This document shows, one piece after another, positions 21,701 through 32,049 of a stretch of DNA of 41,633 nucleotides. The translations under genes were made by a program, and so were the position numbers. The stretch's first letter is position 1. Every line of letters starts with the position of its first letter. Under the pieces are notes generated by a model that had not been told where the DNA came from, made no database searches, and worked only from the letters and a program-made list of their open reading frames with translations. This DNA comes from Chara braunii. Lineage: Eukaryota; Streptophyta; Charophyceae; Charales; Characeae. The stretch is from contig BFEA01000026.1 of the NCBI GenBank assembly GCA_003427395.1, positions 4,898,288-4,939,920 of the forward strand. The letters are read 5' to 3'.

Positions 21701-22367
21701 CCTGGACCCATTAGCGAAGTATTCTACCACTCCGTTCAGGATTCCGATCACGTGTGGCCTCGAGTGACGCAGTACGGCCGTCGAATACATTGGATCTCGA
21801 CAGTCTGGTAGTTTCCGAGCGGGGACTGTAAAGATGCCCACCTCCGTCCAATGAGATCCGTCAAAAAACAAAGAAAAAGTCTGAAAAACAGATTTGGACA
21901 TGATAGCTGGTGGCTTTGCGTGGGTGGGAAGTCTCGATTTTATGGGCTCGAAAGGGGGGGGGTTGATTTCCAGACTCCGTTTGTTTTTTTTTTTGGCTCT
22001 GAGAAATCAGACTTGAAATGTGAAATTCGAATATTGTGGTAGATCTAACAGGAACGCCTCCGTGTCTGTCGGATGGCCTCTTAGAGGCATCATGAGATAC
22101 ATAGTGATGAATGTATCCCCATACGCATTACTTGTTCATCCTCGTGGCTGTGTTCGTGGACACATTTTATTGCCACGGTACATCACTATGAAATCGTACC
22201 AACCCATGATTTCGGGTGCACAGCTGTTGTTCTCCGTTTTATGTGCCATTTCAATTCATCTTAAATCAGAAAACAATCCATTCATGCAAAAAAAAATCAC
22301 TTTGTCTTTTCCAAAAAACCATAAAACTGAGTCACACATGGTAGAATACTTCGCTAGTGGGTCCAGG
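21701..22367. mobile_element. Foldback element, copy 1 (about 667 bp)
   Basis: The 29-bp ends match in reverse with one difference: cctggacccattagcgaagt plus attctacca at 21701-21729 and its complement at 22339-22367. The left end is preceded by gggg. With that extension it resembles the termini of the 170-bp elements (ggggcc, then gtcccactagcag). The interior has a poly(G)-containing block near 21950 and no transposase. A target duplication is not evident. Confidence 0.8.
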
Positions 22368-23304
22368 TAGCAAGGTATTCTACCACGCCGTTCAGGATTT
22401 CGATCATGTGTGGCATCGAGTGACTCAGTACGGCCGTCAAATACATCGGATCTCGACGGCCTGGGAGTTTCCGAGCGGGGACTGTAAAGATGCCCATCTC
22501 CCGTCCAATGAGATGCGTCGAAAAAAAAAAAAAAGTTGGACTAACTTGGACATGACAGCTCGTGGCTTTGCGTGGGCGGGAAGTCTGGATTTTATGGGCT
22601 CTAAAGGGGGGGGGGGGGTTGATTTCCAGACTTCGTTTTTTTTTTTTTTTTTTGGCTCTGAGAAATAGAACTCGGGGAGGACAAATGCTCCAGTCTATTC
22701 GTGGGGAGCAACACATGCTGGGAACCGGGCCCAGCGTCCCATATAGAAATATAGAAATGATTTAAAGTGCCAAGGCCATTACCTGGCTCCGGCCAAGAAC
22801 AATCTAAGAACTATGAATTTAGTATGAAAAGGGTTCAGGAAAATTTTCGAAAAACACCGGATAGCTGCTAACCTGCCAACCTATTACTAGGCTACTCAAG
22901 CAGCAATTAGCAGCAATTAGTGGAAGTCCCTCAAATACTCAGACCCCTTGAACTGTGAAATTGAGATGTCGTGGTGGATCTGACAGGAACTCTTCCGCGT
23001 CTTTCGGATGGCCTGTTAGAGGCATCATGAGATACATGGGGATGAATGTATCCCTATAGCCATTACTTGTTCATCCTCGTCGCTGTGTTCGTGGACACAT
23101 TTTATTGCCACGGTACATCACTATGAGATCGTACCAACCCATGAATTCGGGTGCACAGTTGTTCTTCATAGTTTTATGTGCTATTTCAATTCATTTTAAA
23201 ATCAGAAAATGATCCATTCACGCAAATAAAAAATCACTTTGTATTTTCCAAAAAACCATAAAATTGTGTCACATGTCGTAGAATACTTCGCTAGTGTGTC
23301 CAGG
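22368..23304. mobile_element. Foldback element, copy 2, adjacent to copy 1 and interrupted by a SINE
   Basis: The interior is collinear with copy 1: tcaggatttcgatcatgtgt, ttatgggctctaaagg and ggcatcatgagatacatrgt occur in the same order. The right end (23276-23304) is intact, whereas the left end has lost about the first ten bases and begins tagcaaggtattctacc right after copy 1. Copy 1 is continuous where copy 2 holds an extra segment of about 287 bp (22665-22951). Confidence 0.8.
22665..22951 (+). repeat. SINE-like insertion nested in foldback copy 2
   Basis: The segment absent from foldback copy 1 holds the ctccagtctattcgtgggga block and the hairpin GCTGGG-AACCGGG-CCCAGC (22717-22735). A tail (catatagaaat, then gccaaggccattacctggct) follows, like that at 9512 and 24035. 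It must have arrived after the foldback element duplicated. A tRNA head is not apparent. Confidence 0.7.
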
Positions 23305-23339
23305 CCCCAGGCCCCTGGACGGCCTTTCAGGTCTTTTTT

Positions 23340-23703
23340 ATTGTCATTAGTATTACGGGGAACCCTGTGGCAGCCACATCCGTGCTCAAGCCTCCAACGA
23401 GGGAACATGCGGAAGCTGCACCCACCAGCAGGTGCGATACCTGCTACAGCAGGTGGGTGATACCGGCCAGAGGTCAGCCGGTAGCATCAGGACCGAGCTG
23501 CTTCGATGGGCCAGTCACTGTGCCTCCTCTCCAGTCCCCCTCCCCTTATGAGCATCAGCAGTCACTACTCAATGCCACTCGTGGGGACCAACGGCATATA
23601 CGGCGGGCGCCAAGCTTGCCCAGGAAGGTACATGAGGCCAATGGGGATTGAACCCAAGACCTCCTGAATGACACTTGCGTGCCTTACCAACTGAGCTAGG
23701 CCG
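23340..23703 (-). repeat. tRNA-derived SINE, diverged body type B
   Basis: On the minus strand the head is nearly ideal: an A box (tagctcagttggtaaggcac, complement of about 23680-23699) and a B box (gggttcaatcccc, complement of about 23645-23657). The body contains ggaggcacagtgactggc, a relative of the type-B tail motif. The low-coordinate end near 23340 is set by similarity only. Confidence 0.7.
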
Positions 23704-23939
23704 CTGGATTTTTACATCTTTTTCGTATCCTTCTCCTCCTCATTCCTCATGTCTCGTGCCTTTTCTTACAAGACCTTTTATCACAGGGGATGGGCTCCAC
23801 TTGCAGAGTGAAGTTGGAGACCTCGTGGCCCCTGAATTTGAAGCCTTCATTTCCATTGTTAGTTATACCACCAGTACTTGGCCCAGCTATCTGCCGCGGA
23901 AGAAAAAAAAAGTAGAAACGTTTCTAGTCGGATGATTTC

Positions 23940-24093
23940 TTTTTATTTTATTTTTTTGAGAAGTTGGTCACCTTTATTACAAAGCTTCGGCAGAAGTTCA
24001 GAAGAGGCCGGGGACCTCACAATTCAACCCGGATGAACATACTGGGGCCATTACCCAGCTTCGGCAGAACTGGAAACCGGGTCCAGTGTCCCA
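23940..24093 (+). repeat. SINE-like 3' part, A-T outer-pair variant
   Basis: After a T-rich tract (23938-23957) the sequence contains ggccattacccagcttcggc and the terminal hairpin ACTGGA-AACCGGG-TCCAGT (24069-24087), followed by gtccc. The outermost pair is A-T where other copies have G-C. Confidence 0.75.
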
Positions 24094-24099
24094 TTTCTC

Positions 24100-25834
24100 A
24101 CTCTGCTTTCTCAAACAAGCTTCTAAAAAAATTCCCCTGAAGCGCAGTGAAAAGGTCTTAATACCTATCCGGCAACCTAAAACGATTTCAAATGCATTTC
24201 CGAGCGTGAAGCACCAGAGCTGAGAAACCAGCTATCCCTATGGAATTGTAATCTTAAATGTCTAAATCGACAGCACCCATTCAAAATCCATGTTCGAAAA
24301 ATCTGTAGCATGCCTATGAGTCCGGCCTATGCAGATGGCCAGAAAACGGCAAACCGCCATTTAAAATTATAATAGTCATGATATAGCTAAACCCAATAAC
24401 AGATTGTGAATTAGAAAGGAATCTGGAGAGTTGAGGAAAAGGATTCGCCCAACGAGCAGATCAAGTAATTTCCACCGAAGGAATACAACACCAATACTGG
24501 CCCAACAAAGCAGCTAGTAGTCGTGGGGAGCCTGGGTTGTCGTGACCAGGTTTCCCACCTTGCACCCTTGGACCTCTGTAGGAACTGCCATCTCCCAGGC
24601 ACCCTAGATCTGAATGGGTACAACCCAAGTTTGCTCTCTTAACAGCCAAATGCTATTCAGTCGTGCCCAAGTAGGTCAGCAACGTTCCCACAACTATTAG
24701 GTCTCCCACCACCTCCAATAGTTCCGTTGCCTTCTACGGACAACCCCCAACCTTCGACATTTACCAACCAAACTAAAGCCGAGAACCCACAGTGAAGATT
24801 CCTTGAAATAGCCTCTAGATTAGGTAAGGTTCGGTGAGATAAACGTTACACGCAATTTTGGAATTACTATGTTATACTAAGGCTCTGATATGGGAATGGG
24901 GATGGAGGGTTGCCTGAATCCAACCTTACGACCCTACACGAGGTTTTGCATAGAAAAAAACAAAGGAAGAGTGCACCAAGCGAAACATACGCCCAGATGC
25001 GGAATACTAATGACTAAATACAATCAAGATTGCGGCTAGTGACACCAAAGCACAGATCAGGAGGAGCTTGAAAGAGGGTCGTGACGAACCGATTTCTGTT
25101 CCACGTGATTTTCTGCGCGATAACAATGAGGGGTCCTAAGCTGGGAAGGATGGGCCAATTACGGGAGATCGGGATTGAAGGGAAATTGCATTAGTGTCCT
25201 CGCTTCTTCGTCTTTTTGCATCGTCTCTTTTCAGATGGCTGGGTTCAGGCCTAGAGAAGTCCCGGGGATGATTGATGGGTGGTGCGCCGCCGCGAGCGCG
25301 CGAATAATTTTGGTTGACGACATTCCTTTTCGTTTTCTGTTGTTGGATTTTAGGCGCGGAGACCGCGTGGGAACTTTTGCTTCGTTCTTTTTGAATTTTT
25401 CTTTTGAATCTTGTCGAGCCCCAATGGCTCTCGAAATCCGGGCTTTCTTTTTGGAATTCGTGCTTTTCGTTTTTTTCTGCATTAGATAGGAATTTAGGAA
25501 TTTTGCAATTAGGATTTTCTTTTGCCACGCGGCGCTTTTTGCTTACGCACTTCTTTTTGTGGATGCAACGGAGCTCTGATTAGTCGGCGCCCTTAATCGT
25601 GTGTGTAACTGTATTTTTGGGCGGGCGCCATTGTAATTGCATCCTTCTTCTTGAATTTCGTCTTTCCTGCTCTCGCTTTTTCTCTTGCTGTGCCTAGCTA
25701 GCCCACGGACTGCATGCTTGGATCGATGCTTGGAGAGAGGCTATGTCCCCCACGCCGCGATCTGGCCATGCAGAACGCAGGCGCTCCCTCTCCTAATCTC
25801 CCTTCCAAGTCCTTGCAATTTCATGTTCTTCGCG
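24100..25834. other. No recognised gene
   Basis: The least repetitive part of the window. A 130-codon minus frame (25136-25528) is lysine-rich and is the complement of T-rich DNA. I do not call it a gene. Confidence 0.4.
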
Positions 25835-25855
25835 CATGCATGCACGCTATAAATT
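25835..25855 (+). promoter_or_regulatory. RY-like motif next to a TATA-box-like motif
   Basis: CATGCATGCA (25835-25844) contains the plant RY core, and TATAAATT (25848-25855) follows at once. About 780 bp downstream lies a coding-like stretch (26651-27311). This would fit a promoter with an untranslated first exon, but both motifs are short and can occur by chance. Confidence 0.25.
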
Positions 25856-26650
25856 CCGGCTGCGTGATTAGATAGCTCTCTTAACCAGTTGTTGGAAGCT
25901 CGGGGCAGCGCGATCAATGAGGGTCGGCTCACGAGTGAAGTAAGAGGTGAGTTGAAGTGGGAGTCGGGCGACCCGACGAGCTGGTGCCAAACGCGCGGGG
26001 TTGACGCGGGCCACGACGGACTGTGGGTGCGGGCGAACCTGACGGGTGCGGGAGGACTAAGCGGGGTGACGACTTCGTGGGTTGATGCGCGACGGCGGAC
26101 TGTCCGCATCGGAGAGAGAGAGAGAGGAAGAGGGAGCTGAGGTTGATGGACGTGGATTTGCAGTTTTCTTTGTCTTTTCTCCCTCTTTGCTTTTGTACAT
26201 AAATTTTGATCTCGGCTCAGGGCGATTTGCCCGTTTTTGTTTTCGGAATCTTGGCTTGGTTTTCGCCCACACTCGTTTTTGCGACTGATCTCGATTTCGA
26301 TTGTTCTGTGTTTTTGTCGAATGAATGGATGAATGAATATCATGTCCGTTGCGTGTCGTTTTGCCTGATCCTTGCCTTTCGCTTGTCATTTTGATATACT
26401 CGTGAGCATAGTAGGAATTTTTGTGTGGTCATCAATCTTGCTTCCCTTGCTGTTTTTGAGCTACTGCTGTTGCTGTACCTTGCATGCTTATGTTTGTCCA
26501 GAAATAAGTGGATACCTCGCGGGGATGCGTGTAAGCGCGATCTGATCTGCGCAGCCTACACGTATCCACGCGCGCCGATTCGTAACCGCTAACAGACTTG
26601 ACACCTTCGATACCGGATAGGCGGGAAGAGTTCTTCCCCCACGCACCTAA

Positions 26651-27311
26651 ATGGAAGGGAGTTCCGATATCACATCGGAAAATCCCCCTTGCCGGTTAGA
26701 TGCGTGCGGGAGAATTCCATCACACCGCGATGACAAGATGACGTGCTCGAGGGACTCAGACTCGTCGTGGGATCCGGAGTATTTCAACCCTTGGGTGAGC
26801 GAGTGTCTCAGACGGAGACGCCCGGAATTCCCCTGCCTAACCGAGAATCGATTGTGCCCTAGGGAGTTTCACTATCCTACGACCAGCGATCCGAGGTGTC
26901 CCGATTTTCCCACTTTGGATAACTCGCACTACTTCATATCCCCCGGCTTCGTCGTTATCGCTACCAACTTCCCTCCCTTCCGCCTCCTTCTCCCGTATCA
27001 CCAGCTCACAGTTGTCCCGTGGAATTCCATCGCCGAGTACTGGCCCCGAACGCCCTGCGGAAACTGTCGGCAACGCGGCAACCGACGAGCCCCTGAAAAC
27101 AGGAGGCCTAACCCAAATGCGCGACGGCAGACGCCACATGGCTGCCCCCAAAGGCCCGACTCATCAGAATCACAGCCATTCCGGGCAGACCTCTCCCCGA
27201 ACCGCCGCCCCCAAAACAGACGAACCGGACGGCCTTGAATGCACCGCGCATGCCATCTGCCTTATGCTACACGACATAGAACGCCCGCAGACCGGAAGTA
27301 ACTCGCCCTAA
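26651..27311. other. Coding-like stretch with several open frames, unknown product
   Basis: A plus frame is open from an ATG at 26651, directly preceded by an in-frame TAA, to 27238 (195 codons; Arg, Pro and Asn rich at its end). A second plus frame is open to 27311. A minus frame (26837-27151) is also open and has the most natural-looking composition (CELVIREKEAEGREVGSDND). Codon bias across a GC-rich region can open all three. I cannot choose between them and recognise no domain. Confidence 0.3.
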
Positions 27312-27611
27312 GCCTCATTGCACCCGTGCCCCTGAAACCCTGCCACAGGAGATGTCAGTTCTGACTTGGGACTCCACCCCCACTTTCCCAAAAATCCTTG
27401 GCACACCCCTTGTCGCACTTCCAGGCCCACATCCTACTCCGATCAGGAAGTCGCGCTGGGCGTGAGGTTGGGCGTCACAGGGTGACAGTATGTCTAGATA
27501 TTATGGTGCACGATATTCATGAAGTAAGCCACTCATAAGAAGTAAAAAAAATATGGCTGGGTTAATGCACTCTAAATATTTCGTGCTAGAGAGTGGCTGA
27601 GTTAACACTCA

Positions 27612-27840
27612 GCGCCCTTCATTCCAACGGAGACGCTCCCACCCCCACCAGTGGAACTCCCACTCCCATTGGTGGCGCCACCGCCCGTAGAGCTTCAGGT
27701 CTTCACGCTCCCAGTCGAGATAGTCAACAGTAGTTCTCACGTGCTCCTCCCAACACCAGTCCCACCACCACCGGCTGCCCACCCACTACCTCCAGAGGTG
27801 CGGCTGTTGGATGTGCCCGCTGTCCTGTACTGGACGCACT
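27612..27840 (+). other. Possible proline-rich exon fragment
   Basis: After an acceptor-like ctcag (about 27607-27611) a frame encodes a regular Pro/Val/Leu-rich segment (ETLPPPPVELPLPLVAPP, then HPLPPEVRLLDVPAVL). Such a pattern is unlike random frames but common in linkers of retroelement polyproteins. No further domain is attached. Confidence 0.28.
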
Positions 27841-28211
27841 CTCCCTTCGTCGTGTTCACACTGCACTCGTTACTTGACTCTTGTAGATTCTGTTGTAGGA
27901 TGTCTGTTGTAGGAGGAGTTGGAATGGCCCTGCTCCCTGGTATTCCACAGGGAGACACAGCCCCTTGTCGGAGCTGAGGGCGATGGCCAAACCTAGAAAT
28001 CGTCGAGGAAAACATCGTTCTGCCCCACACCCTGAATCCCACCCTCGCTGCCGACGCAGAGCGCTGCCGTCTCCGGCCAGCCAGTACGCCCGGTAGGGCA
28101 GCTCTTCATGGGGCTGCCTTCCTTTCCCCCTTTTTCTTTTTTTTTTTAAGTCCGATGAATTTGGGCTACTTCCCAGAGTGGCGCGTCTAGGAAGTACTGG
28201 TGGTTGCCTCC

Positions 28212-28381
28212 GGCCCTGGGGCCAGGTCCCACTAGCAGCGTTGAGCTACCTCAACGCCTGAATGTGGACGTCTTTGCAGTTCAGGAAACTCAACACCAGT
28301 TCTGCACATCTCGGCAAAAGCGTCCAGATTCAGGCGTTGAGGTACCTCAACGCTGCTAGTGGGACTTGGCCCCTGGGGCCG
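28212..28381. mobile_element. 170-bp foldback element with nested palindromes, PIF/Harbinger-like termini
   Basis: Arms of about 59 bp (28212-28270 and 28321-28380) are near-perfect reverse complements: ggggccaggtcccactagca at the left against its complement with one or two changes at the right. Inside each arm is a second palindrome, GCGTTGAG/CTCAACGC (28238-28257 and 28334-28353), so the DNA can form one large or two small hairpins. Between the arms are 50 unpaired bases. There is no ORF. No 3-bp target duplication is obvious. The termini match those upstream of the transposase at 33713. Confidence 0.85.
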
Positions 28382-28582
28382 TAATGAAAAGGTTAAAATT
28401 TGAAAAAAAAAAAATACATCACTTGGCAGGCACATGAGAGTCGTTGTTTGTAATTGGCGAAAAAGGCAAAAAAGGCCTGGCGCAGGCCCGGGCCGGAGCG
28501 TGCTGGACCAGGCACTGTGGACTTCGGCAACCGGGCACTGTGCACATCACCAACAGGCCCTGCAGAGCCACGGAGCATCCAA

Positions 28583-28586
<4 letters not shown>

Positions 28587-28638
<52 letters not shown>

Positions 28639-28726
28639 ATCTGCACATCGCGTGATCCAGCGCTGACACGTGCCAGTGCAAGGGGAGCGAAGGAGGCGGA
28701 GAGAGAGAGAGAGAGATGTGCAGATG

Positions 28727-28794
<68 letters not shown>
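28587..28794. repeat. Compound, strand-switching microsatellite
   Basis: (GA)n 28587-28636, (GA)n 28699-28716, (CT)n 28727-28750, (GT)n 28751-28794. CATCTGCACAT beside the first GA tract (28638-28648) is the exact complement of ATGTGCAGATG between the second GA and CT tracts (28716-28726). The whole therefore forms a GA/CT-armed inverted repeat. Confidence 0.9.
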
Positions 28795-28803
<9 letters not shown>

Positions 28804-29299
28804 GGGGGGCTGCCCTTCGTTTTTGTTTTTTTTATCCATTCTTCTTTTGATGATCATGCAGATATATCGAGATCCCAGCCCATGTGGCTGACTGTTGACA
28901 CCCATGTATCTGTTGAAAAACAGATCTGAGTTGAACTTCCCGACGGAACTCAGATGCTTGGTACTAATCAGTAACTTAAAGGTTACCGGAGCTAGTCTAA
29001 GAATGTGTGCATGCTTTGGGAGATCTGCGACATGACTTTGAACAGAAAGAACTCGTGAACATCTGGACGGTCTCTCCTATTACAGTAGGTTTCTTTAATT
29101 CTGGGTTTTCTTCCTAGGTGAGCAGTGGACTGGAGTGGATAGTGCAACGCGTAGTGAGCTGTGGGCACGAAGCCACCATGCGCAGTGAGTCGGCACTAAA
29201 CGCAGCAGCCGGCAAAGGAGGTCCAGGGGCAAGCAAGGAGGGTCATGTCAATGGTTGTGATTCAATCATCATTGGTTTGATGGCATACATATTCTTTAT

Positions 29300-29420
29300 G
29301 TATGGTTCATAGATCATCAGCACAGCGGGCCAACGTCCTCCTGCATGCAAGTACGGATTCGAACCAGCGACCTCGGCCTCAGGAGCCACGTAGTTTATCC
29401 ACTCCAGCCAGGACACGGTT
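29300..29420 (-). repeat. tRNA-Arg-like SINE head
   Basis: On the minus strand agtggataaactacgtggct plus a perfect B box GGTTCGAATCC (complement of 29355-29365) resemble a tRNA-Arg-type sequence. The T-run just right of it (29427-29443) is followed by a second partial copy of the head end (29455-29481, atccactccagccaggacac). Confidence 0.7.
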
Positions 29421-29704
29421 CTTGTTTTTTTTTTTTTTTTTTTCAAGAAAGGAATCTTATCCACTCCAGCCAGGACACGGTTTTTTTTTTTTTGTTTTTG
29501 TTTTAAGAAAGTAATCTATATTCTTCTCTCAATCTTCTTTCGTATATATCTATCTCATCCTCTCCCTACTCTATGTGTAGTACGGGGGAACACCAACCAA
29601 ACCTGTAACTGTCCCCAGCCAAACCATACCGATCATGATATCGTCCCACCGCTGCATGGCTGTAGTGACCAACCCAACCCACACCATACACAAACAACAG
29701 ACGT

Positions 29705-29907
29705 ACAAATCACACGGACAATATAATTCTGGCAGACTTCGCCCCACTGCACAAGACCCCTCCATCCGTCCACATCACACGGACGCGGCAATTCTCGCAG
29801 ACTTCTATGCACTGCACAAGACCCCTCCATCGGTACTTACCCCGAACACCACACACAGGGTACTTGGACACGTCACACACTTCGCTCCAGTGCACAAGAC
29901 CCCTCCC
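29705..29907. repeat. Three tandem units, about 63-66 bp
   Basis: Units begin at about 29705, 29771 and 29869 and share catcacacggac, cagacttcgccccactgcac and aagacccctccatc. The third unit is separated by an unrelated insert and diverged at its start. Confidence 0.8.
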
Positions 29908-29924
29908 CGTTGGTTAACGGGGTT

Positions 29925-30050
29925 CTACGGTTCACTGATCCGCAGAGCGGGCCAAACTCCTCCATGCAAGCACCGATTCGAACCAGCGACCTCGGGCTCA
30001 GCAGCCAAGTATCTTATCCACTATAGCCAGGATACGGTGTTAAGGTGGAA
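29925..30050 (-). repeat. tRNA-Arg-like SINE head, second copy
   Basis: Same family as the copy at 29300: on the minus strand agtggataagatacttggct plus GGTTCGAATCG (complement of 29974-29984). The two are in the same orientation and about 620 bp apart. Confidence 0.7.
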
Positions 30051-30395
30051 CCATACGGGTCGTGATATCCAGGAGCTGTTTATCAGGGTTTTTTTTTTTT
30101 TTTTTTTTTTTAATCAGTTGTGTTAACGTTTGGCATTTTGATTCTGTTTCAGCATAATTCCAGGAGCAAAGGGCGAATTTTCATGCCATGTCACATTCAG
30201 AACAAGGGAGGGAAGAGAAAAGAGGAGAGAACAGAGGAGAGGAAGAGTAGAGGAGAAAGCAAGGATGACACAGTCACACAGGAAATCAGGCAAAACCGGG
30301 TTTTGGGCACGCCTTCCTAGCCACAAATATATGGTCCCTGTGAGTAAACCAAAAAAAAAAAAAAAAAAAAAAAAAACAGATTAATGAGGTAACCC

Positions 30396-30645
30396 CTAGG
30401 CTACCAGAGTGGCCCGGGTTCACTTGCACGGCCAGGCCAAAAAAAAATTAAAAATTAAAATTATTTTTTAATTTTAATTTTTATTCTAAATTTGGTGAAG
30501 AATTTCGATGTGACCCTGAGGCAGACGTTGTTCAGTTTATTTTTCTGCATAACATAGTTTTTTTTCGGATTTTTCGGTTTTTTTTTTTTTTTTTTTTTTG
30601 CTGGGACCTTCCCTGGTCCTTGCACGGGCTGGCCACCCGGGACCC
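30396..30645. mobile_element. Small terminal-repeat element, copy 1, right end lost in a gap
   Basis: It begins CTAGGCTACCAG (30396-30407) and is collinear with the complete copy at 30922-31196: tcactt(g), an AT-rich self-complementary block, aagaatttcgatgtgaccct, tgcataacatagtttttt and ggctggccacccgggaccc. The N run starts exactly where the last 20-odd bases should be. The eight bases before it (ggtaaccc, 30388-30395) would be its target duplication. Confidence 0.8.
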
Positions 30646-30771
30646 NNNNNNNNNNNNNNNNNNNNNNNNNNNNNNNNNNNNNNNNNNNNNNNNNNNNNNN
30701 NNNNNNNNNNNNNNNNNNNNNNNNNNNNNNNNNNNNNNNNNNNNNNNNNNNNNNNNNNNNNNNNNNNNNNN
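30646..30771. other. Assembly gap (126 N)
   Basis: Only N. It interrupts the right end of the small transposable element that starts at 30396. Confidence 0.99.
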
Positions 30772-30913
30772 AAACCGCCCCACCCTCCCTTCCCGCCATC
30801 GGCAACCCCTCAATAAACAAATAAACAAACAAAAGAAAAAAAACACAGGAATCTACTGACTCAGCATGGCGCAATCATCGTGAACCAACAAAAAATAAAC
30901 TAAAAAAGAATCG

Positions 30914-31204
30914 TCCCCAACCTAGGCTACCAGAGTGCCCCGGGGTCACTTGCCCGGCCCGGCCAAAACGATTTAAATTTTAAAAAAAATAAAATATTTT
31001 TAAATTTTATTTTATATTTTAAATTTTGTAAAGAATTTCGATGTGACCCTGAGGCAAAAGTTGTTCAGTTTATTTTGCTGCATAACATAGTTTTTTTCCG
31101 GATTTTTTTTTTTTTCTGCTGGGACCCTCCCTTGTCCTTGCACCAAGTTGCACGGGCTGGCCACCCGGGACCCGGGCGGCCCGGCTGGTAGCCTAGTCCC
31201 CAAC
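30914..31204. mobile_element. Small nonautonomous element, copy 2, with exact 8-bp target duplication
   Basis: The element is 30922-31196 (275 bp). It starts CTAGGCTACCAG and ends with the exact complement CTGGTAGCCTAG. The flanks are identical TCCCCAAC (30914-30921 and 31197-31204). GC-rich subterminal segments (gtgccccggggtca against cccgggacccgggc) add to the inverted ends, and the interior contains a long AT-only self-complementary block (30971-31027). An 8-bp duplication fits the hAT superfamily. There is no coding capacity. Confidence 0.9.
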
Positions 31205-31587
31205 TATAAACAACGGAGAAGAACGTGGAGGGCCAAGGAGTGAATGAATAAAGGAATGAAGAAAAGAAATGGCAAAACACTTGCTTCAGGAAAGGAAAGA
31301 GAACACAGCTTGTAAAGTTCGTGTTGTTTTGTTTTCCATGAAAAACGCGCACATTTTTCGGGCAGGAAAAGATCGCAGAGAAATGGGGCCAAGAGACTCA
31401 CCGGTTTTTCTCCCATCCCTCAGCGATGGTGGGCGAGCGGACCACGTATTCGAGGACCACGAACTCTGAGATTTCTTTTCCTCTTCTTGGCGTTCCCCAC
31501 TTCTTCCTCCTCTTCCTCTCCAGATTGTTCTCCCGTGCGCTGTCGACACCGGATAATATAACCAAACAGAAAACGACAGCGCAGGAA

Positions 31588-32040
<453 letters not shown>

Positions 32041-32049
32041 CTCGCGCAA

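Noticed and set aside
25741-26389. Minus-strand frames of 200 and 110 codons
   Set aside because: No domain, and they overlap the TATA/RY-like motifs on the other strand. Composition reflects T-rich DNA read backwards.
28444-28929. 161-codon plus frame with alternating E/R, S/L and C/V stretches
   Set aside because: It is carried by GA, CT and GT tracts. The remaining residues show no domain.
29355-29365. True tRNA-Arg gene on the minus strand
   Set aside because: The B box is perfect, but the cloverleaf does not close and a second diverged copy with the same extra sequence lies 620 bp away.
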